Shown here: one piece after another, positions 10,240 through 21,018 of the stretch
Numbering within the stretch: the first letter of the stretch is position 1
Layout of the letters: each line of letters opens with the position of its first letter
DNA from: Phaeosaccion multiseriatum
Taxonomy: Eukaryota > Ochrophyta, other classes
NCBI GenBank assembly: GCA_965112735.1
Contig: CBCOSG010000002.1
Location: 44,426-108,425 of the forward strand
Direction: 5' to 3'
Length of the DNA: 64,000 nt
Notes under the pieces: generated by a model
What the model was told of the DNA's origin: nothing
Seen by the model: the letters and a program-made list of their open reading frames with translations, nothing else
Databases searched by the model: none
Position numbers and translations under genes: made by a program

Positions 10240-10312
10240 CACGCCTTGAAGGACTTGAACCCTCGACATTAGGTTTTGGAGACCTACGTTCTACCAACTG
10301 AACTAAAGACGC
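10240..10312 (-). tRNA. trnW: tRNA-Trp (CCA)
   Basis: 73 bases on the minus strand forming a complete cloverleaf: acceptor GCGTCTT against AAGGCGT, T arm GAGGG/CCTTC around TTCAAGT, and anticodon loop CTCCAAA giving CCA. The 3' CCA is not encoded. Confidence 0.95.
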
Positions 10313-10334
10313 GCACACTAGAAGTTAGTACAAA

Positions 10335-10424
10335 GTTTAGACCTGCTTACAAATAATTGCAAAAATGTGCTGCTTTTTATTAAAACCTGACACGTTGTAT
10401 TTACATTTTTGTACAGATCTAAAC
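10335..10424 (-). terminator. Two-tier hairpin downstream of psaJ
   Basis: Outer arms at 10335-10345 and 10414-10424 pair over 11 positions. Inner arms at 10360-10368 and 10403-10411 pair over 9. The single imperfect outer position is a G-U wobble only if the minus strand is transcribed, which fits a 3' end of psaF-psaJ or a processing site before trnW. Confidence 0.55.
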
Positions 10425-10470
10425 CGTATTTTATTATAAACAAAAAGTTGATTAAATGTCAATATTATAT

Positions 10471-10599
10471 TTAAAAACTTGGAAAAGTTAAAGCGTCGGG
10501 ATAAAAACGATTCACTTCAATTATAAATCCTGCTGTAAAAGTCATCCATGCAGCTAATAAAACGGGTGCCATGGTAAGATATTTTAAAAAATTACTCAT
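10471..10599 (-). CDS. psaJ: Photosystem I subunit IX
   Basis: 42 residues starting [19 protein letters not shown] and ending [15 protein letters not shown], matching PsaJ in length and in its single transmembrane helix. PsaJ helps hold PsaF and peripheral antenna at photosystem I. It lies 72 bases after psaF, the usual plastid pair. Confidence 0.95.
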   Translation of the reverse strand: MSNFLKYLTMAPVLLAAWMTFTAGFIIEVNRFYPDALTFPSF

Positions 10600-10671
10600 T
10601 TAAATCAATTCCTTAAATATTTATTTATTGTTAAATGAAGATAAATATGGAAATTTAGAATACTTAAAATT

Positions 10672-11229
10672 CTATCTAGGAGAAATAGTAATTTCAGAAG
10701 AATCTGCTAATAAATCACCAGTAATGTACTCTTTCCAAGCAGAAACTGGCCAAATAAATCCACTAGACATAATTGTCAATGCTAATGGAACATCAATAAG
10801 AATTTCTTGTTGTGTAGGATTTGCAGTAGTACTAACCGTACGTATATATTTTCGTCCAACCCAACCAATCCAGCCAGTAATATAAAGAAATACAATTCCA
10901 GGAATTAAAAATTCTGCAGCATGACTCCATCTTCCATCTGTAATTAAATGGGGCAATCCATCTTTACCACAAAGTAATCCTGAGTGTGAATACCGATCAA
11001 ATCTTACTTTAGTACGTTCAATTTGTTGTTCTAAAGCTAATGCCGGTGGAGAATTAGGTTCATATTTTTTTACTCGTCCTTCCAGTTTTTTAATACTAGT
11101 ATTTAACCGTTTAGAAAATACAGTTGATTCATTACAAGGTGTCAAATTTGCTACATCTGCGAATACAAAATTTGGCATGGTAATGCAACAAGTAAAAAAA
11201 ACAAAACAAAATTTCTTAAAAATCGTCAT
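10672..11229 (-). CDS. psaF: Photosystem I subunit III
   Basis: 185 residues. An N-terminal signal of about 24 residues ends at the FA-D junction, so the N-terminal domain would be lumenal. The mature part contains [15 protein letters not shown] and [14 protein letters not shown], with paired cysteines, then a transmembrane helix near [17 protein letters not shown]. PsaF docks the lumenal electron donor, here plausibly the cytochrome c6 encoded at 24437-24769. Confidence 0.97.
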   Translation of the reverse strand: MTIFKKFCFVFFTCCITMPNFVFADVANLTPCNESTVFSKRLNTSIKKLEGRVKKYEPNSPPALALEQQIERTKVRFDRYSHSGLLCGKDGLPHLITDGRWSHAAEFLIPGIVFLYITGWIGWVGRKYIRTVSTTANPTQQEILIDVPLALTIMSSGFIWPVSAWKEYITGDLLADSSEITISPR

Positions 11230-11351
11230 TTCTCTAATTTTTTTTTTATATTAGGTTTAATAAAAAGCGCCGTAAAATAAATGTATTAAATTTTATTTTT
11301 CGTTTAATCCAAAACTATTTTACTTATTTATTCTATTAAGAAAAAGTAATT

Positions 11352-12311
11352 TTAGAAATTTAACTCGGCAGCTTGAACTTTTTCAAACTGTTTTTTCTTA
11401 ATTACTAAGAATATTTGTGTTAGTAAAACTAATAAAGTAAAAATCATATAACCAATAATTCGATTTGGACTTTGTAAAACAATCTCTGTCTCGGTTTGAC
11501 CAAATCCTCCAACATTAGGATCTTTTGTTAATGGTTGATCAACTTGAATAACATCTTTTTCTTTTATAATTAATGATAAACCATTTGGAACAGTTTGGTT
11601 AACTTCATTTCCATCATTTGTTAACACTGTTAAATTCATACCGCCTTTATCTAAAGGACTAATTTGTTTGATTTGACCACTAACTGTAGATATGATAGAA
11701 TTATTATTACTTTTTTCACCAGTTGGATAAATTTGTCCTCTACCTCTATTTGCTCCCACATAAATAGGGTATTTAACAAAATTAATTTTTTTATTTGTAG
11801 CCGGATCCGGAGAAAGAACAGGAAATATAATTTCTTGATGTTGATCACCAGAAATTGGGCCAACTACTAAAATATTATCTTGTGTTGAACTATAAGGCGC
11901 TATATAAACACCTTTACTTTTATCTTTAATTTCTTGAGAAATTCTATCTTTTGGAGCTAGTTTAAAACCTTCAGGCAAAATAACAACAGCACCAACATTT
12001 AAGGGTCCTAATGTACCATTTCCTTGAATTTGCTTAACATCTTTATTATAAGGAATTTTAACCATAGTTTCAAAAACTTGGTCGGGTAAGATTGCTTGCG
12101 GAGCTTCAATTTCAACAGGTTTCTGTGCAAGATGACAATTAGCACAAGCAATTCTACCATTCGCTGCACGTGGATTAGTGTAGGCTTGTTGTGCATAAAC
12201 GGGGTATGCATCAGATTTTTCAATTGAAAAATTAAAAGTTAAACATAAAAAGCTCAATAAAATAACAGAAATTTCAACAATTTTATTTAACTTAAATTTA
12301 GAGTTCTTCAT
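11352..12311 (-). CDS. petA: Cytochrome f
   Basis: 319 residues. The signal peptide ends before Tyr36, the expected axial haem ligand, and the c-type haem site CANCH is at residues 56-60. The large lumenal domain is followed by one C-terminal membrane anchor (MIFTLLVLLTQIFLVIKKKQ). Cytochrome f passes electrons from the Rieske protein to the soluble lumenal carrier in the b6f complex. Confidence 0.98.
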   Translation of the reverse strand: MKNSKFKLNKIVEISVILLSFLCLTFNFSIEKSDAYPVYAQQAYTNPRAANGRIACANCHLAQKPVEIEAPQAILPDQVFETMVKIPYNKDVKQIQGNGTLGPLNVGAVVILPEGFKLAPKDRISQEIKDKSKGVYIAPYSSTQDNILVVGPISGDQHQEIIFPVLSPDPATNKKINFVKYPIYVGANRGRGQIYPTGEKSNNNSIISTVSGQIKQISPLDKGGMNLTVLTNDGNEVNQTVPNGLSLIIKEKDVIQVDQPLTKDPNVGGFGQTETEIVLQSPNRIIGYMIFTLLVLLTQIFLVIKKKQFEKVQAAELNF

Positions 12312-12371
12312 TCAAAACTTTTAGTACCATATAAAATTTTCAATATAGTTTTATAGAAAGGATATTTTTGA

Positions 12372-13144
12372 TTAGGTGCTTCGGTTTTTAACAATAGCTA
12401 AGGATACGATGCAACCACTTAGATATAATAAAAACAATGCTCCCGCAAGTAATAATTGGGTAAAAGGGTCAGCAGAAGGGGTTAAAATTGCTCCTATAAT
12501 AGTTGAGAAAATAATCATGTAACGCCAACCTTGTAACATTTTTCTAGGGTCTATTAATTGCGATAAACTAAAAAGAACTTGTAAAATTGGAACCTGAAAA
12601 ACAATTCCAGTACTCAAAAATAAAACAGAAATAAAGTTAAAATACTGATTGAATGATAAAAGAGGCTCTAACACCGGAGAACTATAATCAATAAAAAATT
12701 GTAAAGCAGCTGGTGTTAAAATAAAATAAGAAAAAAGAAGTCCTAATATAAATAACAAAATTGAACTTATCAATAATCCTAATACAAGTGTTTTCTCAGA
12801 CTTATTTAATCCTGGAAGTAAAAAAAAATTAGTTGACTAAGAATAATAGGTAGACTAAAGAGTAAGCCACTATAAAATGCAATACTTAATGTTGAAACAA
12901 AATATTCACCAGGAGAAGATTGAAAAAATTTGACCCCTTTTATTGGTAATTCTAGCCACTTAACAATGTACTGCACATTAATAAAAGATATCAGTATACT
13001 TAAAATTATTATGCCAAAAACTTGAATTAATCTCTGTCTTACTTCTTCAATATGCTCATCAAAAAATAATTCAACCATATTATTATCTGAAACATTTGAC
13101 TGTTTATTTTCAATAAGAAACTTGAAATAGTAATTGTAAAGCAT
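12372..13144 (-). pseudogene. tatC: TatC twin-arginine translocase subunit, frameshifted
   Basis: The first 112 codons from 13144 encode the TatC N-terminal region (ELFFDEHIEEVRQRL and two membrane helices, ending LPIILSQLIFFYFQD). The remainder follows in another frame from about 12820 to 12372 (LPGLNKSEKTLVLG, then the remaining helices, including GIVFQVPILQVL). The break is at a run of nine A on the plus strand (12820-12828). One extra base there would restore one TatC of about 257 residues. All other expected motifs are intact, so sequencing error, RNA-level slippage or a very recent mutation are all possible. The gene lies between atpE and petA. Confidence 0.85.
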
Positions 13145-13162
13145 CTTGAAAATATGTTAAAT

Positions 13163-13573
13163 CTAATTTAAATAATTAAATGCCAACACTCTAGCACTAG
13201 CACGTTTTAATTTTTGAATAGTTTCAAATTTTTCTTTTATAGTAATTGGCTTTGTTTCTGGATCTAAAGCTTCTTTTGTTAAAGAAGTTAAAATCTCATT
13301 AGCCTCATCTAAAGTAATTGTGATCTCTTCAACATCTCGAACAAGAACAGTTAATTCATTATTAGCGACAACGGCACAACCTTCTGATAAAAGTATAGGT
13401 TTCCAAACTTCATCAATTTTAATTCTAAATAAACCCACTTCTATAGCTGTAACTAATGGTATATGACCAGGTAGTATTCCTACTTGACCAGTTAATGTTG
13501 GTAAAATAGCCTGATCGGCCATTGTATCCCAGAGAATGCCATCTGTAGACATTAAAAGAATTTTTAAACTCAT
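13163..13573 (-). CDS. atpE: ATP synthase CF1 epsilon subunit
   Basis: 136 residues with the beta-sandwich signature GQVGILPGHIPLVTAIEVG (about residues 29-47) and a C-terminal helical hairpin. It controls ATPase activity and links the gamma stalk to the c-ring. It follows atpB by 27 bases, as in most plastids. Confidence 0.97.
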   Translation of the reverse strand: MSLKILLMSTDGILWDTMADQAILPTLTGQVGILPGHIPLVTAIEVGLFRIKIDEVWKPILLSEGCAVVANNELTVLVRDVEEITITLDEANEILTSLTKEALDPETKPITIKEKFETIQKLKRASARVLAFNYLN

Positions 13574-13600
13574 AATAAATTTTGTAATTTTAATTTTATT

Positions 13601-15052
<1,452 letters not shown>

Positions 15053-15086
15053 TTATATATAAAAATTAATAGGGTTTCAAATTAAA

Positions 15087-15605
15087 TTAAAAGTTTTTTA
15101 CAGTTAATCGTCCAGTTGTTCTAAGCCAGTTTTGGGCTTCAATATAATTATTAGGGGCTAAGTTTACTGCTTGTTTCCAATATTCAGCTGCTTTATCAAA
15201 TAAAATTGTTGCAACTTCTGTATTTTGTTTTTCTGAAGCTTTAACTCCTTGGTAATGGTATATAACTGCTACATTGTTTAAAGCTTGAAATAAATTTGAA
15301 TTTAGTTCAATAGCTTGATGATAATACTCTAATGCTTTAATGTATTCACCATTACTTGCATATATCAAACCAATGTTATAAAGGATAAAACTTCGATCAT
15401 AAAGATCTTCTTCCATTTGTAACGCTTCATAATAATTTTCTAATGCTTCAGCATATTCTCCTTCAGACTGGGCTGAAAGTCCATCCCTGTAATAAAAAAA
15501 AGCCTGTTTTTCTTCTTTGCTTGCGGGAAATACTTTAAGTAGAATATCCGCCATAACCGTGAAAGTTTTGTCAATGAAATTATCATTTCTTTGTGAACGC
15601 CCCAT
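15087..15605 (-). CDS. ycf3: Ycf3, photosystem I assembly TPR protein
   Basis: 172 residues beginning [20 protein letters not shown], which is highly conserved in Ycf3. Three tetratricopeptide repeats are visible: [26 protein letters not shown] and [13 protein letters not shown]. Ycf3 is a stromal assembly factor that interacts with PsaA and PsaD. No introns are present, unlike in land plants. Confidence 0.98.
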   Translation of the reverse strand: MGRSQRNDNFIDKTFTVMADILLKVFPASKEEKQAFFYYRDGLSAQSEGEYAEALENYYEALQMEEDLYDRSFILYNIGLIYASNGEYIKALEYYHQAIELNSNLFQALNNVAVIYHYQGVKASEKQNTEVATILFDKAAEYWKQAVNLAPNNYIEAQNWLRTTGRLTVKNF

Positions 15606-15690
15606 ATTTTAGCTCACCTTAGTTATTATAAAATAACCGAAAAAGTATTATTAGTTTGTTTTTTTATACTACGTATAGACTATTATTAAA

Positions 15691-15906
15691 TTAATCATCT
15701 CTAGAGTTTAACGCAAGCAAGTGCAAAATACGTGCACGTTTTACTGATTTAGTCAATTGGTGCTGTTGTTTTAAAGTTAAACGGGTTACTCGACGAGGTA
15801 ATATTTTTCCCCGGACACTTAAAAAAGATTTTAATAAATCTATATCTTTATAATCAATAATTTGCTTAGGGGGCAATGACTGTGGACGACGTTTAATAAA
15901 AGGCAT
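15691..15906 (-). CDS. rps18: 30S ribosomal protein S18
   Basis: 71 residues with [23 protein letters not shown] and [23 protein letters not shown], the S18 core. It lies four bases after rpl33 in the same direction, the standard plastid pair. Confidence 0.96.
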   Translation of the reverse strand: MPFIKRRPQSLPPKQIIDYKDIDLLKSFLSVRGKILPRRVTRLTLKQQHQLTKSVKRARILHLLALNSRDD

Positions 15907-15910
15907 AAAT

Positions 15911-16105
15911 TTATTTTGTTTCTTTGTGAATAATATGTGAATTACAATTCGAGCAAAATTTTTTTAACTCTATCCGGTTTGGCGTGGTACGGCGATTTTT
16001 TTCCGTACTGTAACGTGAAACACCTGGCGAACGTTTCATTGTTTCTGTTTTACAATTTGTACATTCTAATGTAACTAAAATCCTAACACCTTTGCTTTTG
16101 GCCAT
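15911..16105 (-). CDS. rpl33: 50S ribosomal protein L33
   Basis: 64 residues, starting [18 protein letters not shown]. Two cysteine pairs (CTNC, CSNC) suggest a zinc-binding form. [20 protein letters not shown] is the usual L33 middle. It heads the rpl33-rps18 unit. Confidence 0.96.
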   Translation of the reverse strand: MAKSKGVRILVTLECTNCKTETMKRSPGVSRYSTEKNRRTTPNRIELKKFCSNCNSHIIHKETK

Positions 16106-16210
16106 AAATTTAAAAAGAGTTTTTCTTACATAGTATTATATAAATTTAAATATAAAAGCAAGCTTTATATTTTACTTTATGGAATACTACCTAAGAATTT
16201 TTTTTACAGG

Positions 16211-16241
16211 TTGACATAGTTAATGTATAATAGCTTATAAT
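16211..16241 (+). promoter_or_regulatory. Sigma70-type promoter for rps20
   Basis: A perfect TTGACA at 16211-16216 is followed by TATAAT at 16236-16241 with a 19-base spacer. A second TATAAT at 16226-16231 is too close. The site lies 97 bases upstream of rps20 in the divergent rpl33/rps20 spacer. Confidence 0.5.
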
Positions 16242-16337
16242 ATTATCCACATACTATAGAAATATAGACATAAATAACTCAGATTCTAGTTTTTGTTATT
16301 TATACCGTTTTAAAGTTTAACTAACCACAATTATTAT

Positions 16338-16628
16338 ATGGCTAATTCCAAATCAGCAACTAAAAGAATAAAAGTAAATAAAAGAAATCATGATAGAAAT
16401 TTAAATATTAAATCAAGTATGAAAACTTTTATAAAAAAATATTTTCAAGTTTTAAGAGAATATGAAATTACTAAGAGTAATGAAAAATATGAGGGAGCTT
16501 TAAAGTTATTATCAATAGCTTACAGTAAAATCGATAAAGCACAAAAAAATAATTTACTTCACCGTAATACAGCAGCTCATAAAAAAGCCCGATTAAAAAA
16601 AGCTTTAGCCAAATTCGAAACTAATTAA
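16338..16628 (+). CDS. rps20: 30S ribosomal protein S20
   Basis: 96 residues, lysine-rich, starting MANSKSATKRIKVNKRNHDRN and ending in LLHRNTAAHKKARLKKAL, the S20 C-terminal signature. S20 binds 16S rRNA helices at the base of the small subunit. It is transcribed divergently from rpl33, with the unknown ORF at 16738 downstream. Confidence 0.95.
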   Translation: MANSKSATKRIKVNKRNHDRNLNIKSSMKTFIKKYFQVLREYEITKSNEKYEGALKLLSIAYSKIDKAQKNNLLHRNTAAHKKARLKKALAKFETN

Positions 16629-16737
16629 AAATAAATTAGCTACGTCTCTCCTAAATGTCACTACTCTTTATATAAATTATTATATAATACATTGTTATAT
16701 AATAATTTATTAACTAAATTTTTAAAATATAAATAAT

Positions 16738-19140
16738 ATGTCAATTTTTGATAAAATTTTTTTTGAAATTTCTTTTGAAATACTAGAAGGAAAACGGGTC
16801 GTGGTTGAAAAATATAATATTATCGTTGAAAAATATAAACAATTTCAAAAAAGAAATGATCCAGATCCTTGGCCAGTTAAAAAAATACAATCGGATGAAG
16901 AATATATAGATGACGTAAAAGCAGTTGTAGAGACTAAAATTTTAGAACAATTAATTATAGATCTTCACGAAGCAACAAAGATAAGATTTAAATTTGAACA
17001 ACTTATTCGTTTACAATCAAATTATTACACCCAATTAGGACGAAGAGAAAAATTTATTAATAGACTTAATCAACAGAGAGTTTTTTTAATAGCCCACAAA
17101 AAATTAAATTTTAATCTTACCCCAAAATATTTAAAAGTTAAAAATATAAAGGAAAATTTAGAATTAGTTCGTGAGTGGCATGGAAAAAATAAATTATATG
17201 TCTCACGTACTCAAAGTCACCCGAATTCACCATTTCACACAAAACAGTTTAATTCTTTATTTTTTTTTAGAAAATTAACATATATACTTAATGAAAAATA
17301 TAAAGTACCACGGGCTAATGAGGCAATTTTAATTCAACGGTTAACTCCAAAGGGAGAATACAACTGGCTTAAACATTATTTAATAAAATGCGTAGCTAAA
17401 GACTATTATTTAAATCAAATCAATTACGACCGCAATAATCCTTATTTTGTTGATAAGAAAAGAGTTGATATTCTTATTAATGGAGGAGTACATGTAGCGT
17501 CTGTTTCAAAACCAGGACTAATTTTTAATCAAGAATATGAAGACCAAATAATTAATAAAAGTGGTATGAATTCGGCCATTATTAATGATAAAATTATTAA
17601 ACCAGAAGAATCCATTTTAGAACCAAATACTGGAAAAAAGACGAAAAAATTAAGAAAGAAAAAATTTCGTAAATCAAAACAAAAAAATAGCAACATATCA
17701 ACTAAAACTACCAAAGATAGACCAAGAAAAGAAAAAGAAGAACAAACAAAAAAACTTTCTAAAGCACAGAAAGAATTTGAAGTACAATACTTTAATATGC
17801 CTAAAGGTCTTTATAATACTAAATTAAATCAATTTATAAACAAAGCTAATGTTGAATGGACTCCAGATGAAATTCATGATTATTATTATGAATACGATGA
17901 CGTAGATTATCCCGATTTTCATTTCACTCCACAATTAAGTTATGAATTTGGGGGTCAAAGAACAAGAGGAAATGTTTACTACCAAAATAATAAAGGTGGC
18001 ATTAATCCTATCTTACCTATTTTTGGTGACTATGAATCATGTCTAAATGCATTCGAAGGGGCAATCAATAAGACTACAGAATTTTGTCAATATATGGCAG
18101 CATCCACTAACATAGAACAAAGAACTGTAGTAACACTTCGGGCTATAAATAATATGTCATCTGCACAAATTATAGAAGTTGGGTTAGGTGATTTAGTTAA
18201 ACATTATTGTAAAGATGAAAAAGTATGGGAAAATTTGGAAATAATTTTGATACCGTCATCTGAAGCACGAGTTTATTCTACTAAATTAAGTTCCCAACAG
18301 AAGTTATATAAATATTTTAAATTATATTCTAAACCTCATAAATGGTTAAAAAAAGAAAAAAATGATGAACTTAAACACATGTCAATGTCGTTTGGAGAAT
18401 TACAAAAAGAGTATGAAGGGTATCTTAACTTAAAACGATTATTTTTTTTAAGATTAACTCCATATGAGTGGGCTCTAAAAGCAAGAATAAGAATGGCACT
18501 AGCCGAAAGACGACAAAGAGAAAGTAAAAAAATTATGGGGAATAAATTCAAAGCTAAAATGGCCAGACTGGAGCTGGAGTTGGAAGAGAGAACAATAAAT
18601 TTAGAGATAGCTCTGGAAGAAGGAATAAAAAAATTAGAAGAAAGAACACAGGCAATAAAAGAAAGAACACAATTATACGGCTATTTTTTTGTAAAAAAAA
18701 ACATAGGAGTTGACGAGGAAATAATAAGATTAAATGAAAAAACGCAGATAGTAGAGCAAAAAACAAAATTAGTAAGACAAAAAACTGAAATCCAACAAAA
18801 ATTACAAAAATTGGGAAAAACAAAAACCGAAAGAAAACAAAAAAAAGAATTAAAGAAAGAAAAGGCTGAGATTGAAAAAAAATTACGCAAAGTAAAAAAA
18901 AAGATAATTAAAGTGGATAAATTAGAGTTATCTAAACAAATAGAAATAAGCAAGCGGTTAGAAAAAGAGAGAAAACAATTTGCAAAAGAAAGAAGAGATG
19001 AAGATAGAGAATTCGAAAAAGAAAGACAGCAAGAAATCAAACAAGAAAAAAAGGAGGAAAAAGAAAGAAAAAAACAAATCAAAAAAGATAGACAAGAAAA
19101 AAATAAAGAGAAGAAAAAAAAGAAGCGAGAAGAAAAATAA
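16738..19140 (+). CDS. Unknown 800-residue, lysine/glutamate-rich coiled-coil protein
   Basis: A single long open frame of 800 codons that I do not recognise. Residues 1-300 look globular, with no predicted membrane helix. A very basic linker covers about 300-340. A second ordered region (about 345-540) has aromatic and acidic patches (DEIHDYYYEYDDVDYPDFHF) and a cysteine-containing helix segment. From about 560 the sequence is long coiled coil, with seven-residue units such as ERTQAIK, ERTQLYG, EKTQIVE, QKTKLVR and QKTEIQQ, ending in nearly pure Lys/Glu. Base composition resembles its neighbours. It follows rps20 by 109 bases and ends in a good terminator hairpin, so it is probably expressed. 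A structural or nucleic-acid-binding role is only a guess. Confidence 0.85.
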   Translation: MSIFDKIFFEISFEILEGKRVVVEKYNIIVEKYKQFQKRNDPDPWPVKKIQSDEEYIDDVKAVVETKILEQLIIDLHEATKIRFKFEQLIRLQSNYYTQLGRREKFINRLNQQRVFLIAHKKLNFNLTPKYLKVKNIKENLELVREWHGKNKLYVSRTQSHPNSPFHTKQFNSLFFFRKLTYILNEKYKVPRANEAILIQRLTPKGEYNWLKHYLIKCVAKDYYLNQINYDRNNPYFVDKKRVDILINGGVHVASVSKPGLIFNQEYEDQIINKSGMNSAIINDKIIKPEESILEPNTGKKTKKLRKKKFRKSKQKNSNISTKTTKDRPRKEKEEQTKKLSKAQKEFEVQYFNMPKGLYNTKLNQFINKANVEWTPDEIHDYYYEYDDVDYPDFHFTPQLSYEFGGQRTRGNVYYQNNKGGINPILPIFGDYESCLNAFEGAINKTTEFCQYMAASTNIEQRTVVTLRAINNMSSAQIIEVGLGDLVKHYCKDEKVWENLEIILIPSSEARVYSTKLSSQQKLYKYFKLYSKPHKWLKKEKNDELKHMSMSFGELQKEYEGYLNLKRLFFLRLTPYEWALKARIRMALAERRQRESKKIMGNKFKAKMARLELELEERTINLEIALEEGIKKLEERTQAIKERTQLYGYFFVKKNIGVDEEIIRLNEKTQIVEQKTKLVRQKTEIQQKLQKLGKTKTERKQKKELKKEKAEIEKKLRKVKKKIIKVDKLELSKQIEISKRLEKERKQFAKERRDEDREFEKERQQEIKQEKKEEKERKKQIKKDRQEKNKEKKKKKREEK

Positions 19141-19147
19141 ATTATAT

Positions 19148-19188
19148 AAAAAATAATAAGGTTTAGTTATGGCCTTTATTATTTTTTT
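19148..19188 (+). terminator. Terminator after the 800-residue ORF
   Basis: A stem of A-rich arm 19148-19161 with arm 19173-19188 (one bulge), ending in a run of seven T. It begins 8 bases after the stop codon and has the classic factor-independent layout for the plus strand. Confidence 0.6.
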
Positions 19189-19222
19189 GATTGACTATAG
19201 ATATGATACCTTTAATCTTAAA

Positions 19223-19304
19223 TAGGCCGAGTTGGATTTGAACCAACGTAGGCAAAACCAATGGATTTACAATCCACCCCCTTTAACCACTCGGGCATCG
19301 ACCC
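19223..19304 (-). tRNA. trnY: tRNA-Tyr (GUA)
   Basis: 82 bases with a long variable arm. The acceptor GGGTCGA pairs with TCGGCCT, the T arm is GTTGG/CCAAC, and the anticodon stem-loop GGATTGTAAATCC gives GUA. The gene begins right at the base of the hairpin that ends the atp cluster. Confidence 0.95.
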
Positions 19305-19359
19305 ATAATACGTAGGCTTGTGCTGACATACTAATATTAGTACACGCCTACGTATTATG
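19304..19359 (-). terminator. 14-bp perfect hairpin between atpA and trnY
   Basis: Arms 19304-19317 and 19346-19359 are exact reverse complements, and the loop itself contains a second 14-base palindrome (TACTAATATTAGTA). There is no following T run, so this looks more like a 3' end-stabilising or processing hairpin for the atp transcript than a simple terminator. Confidence 0.65.
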
Positions 19360-19386
19360 TCAATTGTTAAATTAAATATAATTTAT

Positions 19387-20928
19387 TTATTTTGATTCTA
19401 CTTCTGGTTCATCTGATACATAATCTTTTTTGACTTTATCTAATACCGACTGTAAAAATGATTCAGCATCTGCATCTAAAGCTTTCTTTTTAGATATAAT
19501 ATCAATAAATTTTTCCTTATCTTTATTTAATGAAGTACGAACATCTGATATATAATTTTTAATTTGACTAACTTCTAATGTATCTAAATATCCTTTTGTT
19601 CCAGCATAAATGATGGCTACCTGTTCTTCAACACGAATTGGTGAATTTTGTGCTTGTTTTAAAATTTCTCTTAACCGCACACCACGTGCTAATTGATTCT
19701 GGGTTGTCTGATCTAAATCTGACGCAAATTGTGAAAAGGCTTCAAGTTCATCAAATTGAGCTAATTCCAATTTTAATGTACCAGCAACTTGTTTCATAGC
19801 CTTTATCTGTGCTGCTGATCCTACACGGGAAACTGAAATACCAACATTAATAGCTGGTCTTAAACCAGAATTAAATAAATCACCAGATAAGAAAATTTGA
19901 CCATCAGTAATGGAAATTACATTTGTAGGAATATAAGCTGATACGTCATTAGCTTGTGTTTCGATAATAGGTAACGCTGTCATACTTCCGCTGCCTAATT
20001 CATCATTTAATTTTGCTGCCCGTTCTAATAAACGTGAGTGTAAATAAAAAACATCTCCAGGGTAAGCTTCACGACCTGGTGGACGACGTAATAATAAAGA
20101 CATTTGGCGATAAGCTGAAGCTTGTTTTGATAAATCATCATAAACAATTAATGTACTTTTACCTTTATACATAAAATATTCAGCAATTGAAGCTCCCGTA
20201 TAAGGAGCAATATATTGTAAAGTAGCTGGTTGATTTGCATTAGCCGCTACAATCACAGTATAGTCCATTGCTCCTTTTTCTTCCAAAGTTGTTACTGCTT
20301 GAGCTACTGATGAAGCTTTTTGGCCAATAGCAACATAAACACAAACAACGTCCTCACTTTTTTGATTAATTATGGTATCTATAGCAATAGATGTTTTTCC
20401 CGTTTGACGATCCCCAATAATTAATTCCCTTTGTCCTCGACCAATTGGAATCATAGCATCAATTGCAGTAATTCCAGTTTGTAAAGGTTCACAAACGGAT
20501 TTTCGGCTGATAATTCCAGGAGCCATTGATTCTACTAAACGAGTTTCATTTGTATCAATATCACCTTTTCCATCAATTGGAAATGCTAAAGGATCAACAA
20601 TTCGTCCTAACATGTTTTCACCTACAGCTACTTGAGCAATTTTTCCCGTAGCTTTAACAGTACTCCCTTGTAAAACTGTCCGTCCTTCACTCATTAATAC
20701 CGCTCCAACATTATCTAATTCTAGATTTAAAGCAATACCAACACTTCCATCTTCAAATTCTAATAGTTCACCTGCCATAGCTTCAGTCAAACCATGGATA
20801 CGTGCAATGCCGTCCCCTACTTGTAAAACTGATCCTACTGAATTTATTTCAACAGGTAAATTAGAATCTTCTAGGGCTTTTTTAATTATAGAAACAACTT
20901 CAGTTGCTTTAGGGTTCAATTTACTCAT
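19387..20928 (-). CDS. atpA: ATP synthase CF1 alpha subunit
   Basis: 513 residues. Walker A GDRQTGKT is at 172-179, and [22 protein letters not shown] and the [13 protein letters not shown] alpha signature are present. It is the non-catalytic nucleotide-binding subunit of CF1. It is the last gene of the minus-strand atpI-H-G-F-D-A cluster, 90 bases after atpD. Confidence 0.99.
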   Translation of the reverse strand: MSKLNPKATEVVSIIKKALEDSNLPVEINSVGSVLQVGDGIARIHGLTEAMAGELLEFEDGSVGIALNLELDNVGAVLMSEGRTVLQGSTVKATGKIAQVAVGENMLGRIVDPLAFPIDGKGDIDTNETRLVESMAPGIISRKSVCEPLQTGITAIDAMIPIGRGQRELIIGDRQTGKTSIAIDTIINQKSEDVVCVYVAIGQKASSVAQAVTTLEEKGAMDYTVIVAANANQPATLQYIAPYTGASIAEYFMYKGKSTLIVYDDLSKQASAYRQMSLLLRRPPGREAYPGDVFYLHSRLLERAAKLNDELGSGSMTALPIIETQANDVSAYIPTNVISITDGQIFLSGDLFNSGLRPAINVGISVSRVGSAAQIKAMKQVAGTLKLELAQFDELEAFSQFASDLDQTTQNQLARGVRLREILKQAQNSPIRVEEQVAIIYAGTKGYLDTLEVSQIKNYISDVRTSLNKDKEKFIDIISKKKALDADAESFLQSVLDKVKKDYVSDEPEVESK

Positions 20929-21018
20929 AATTTTGGATAAAATATAATTAGTTTATTTAGTGGGTAAAAATAATAGTTTAAAATCAAAGAATAGTTTGTT
21001 TAACCGATTATTAATCTA

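Noticed and set aside
10313-10470. Possible structured RNA gene (such as tmRNA) between trnW and psaJ
   Set aside because: The folding is explained by one two-tier hairpin; no tRNA-like end or tag-coding frame is visible.
18681-19082. 133-codon open frame on the minus strand opposite the 800-residue ORF
   Set aside because: It is the Ser/Phe-rich mirror of the Lys/Glu coiled coil, a composition artefact with no family features.
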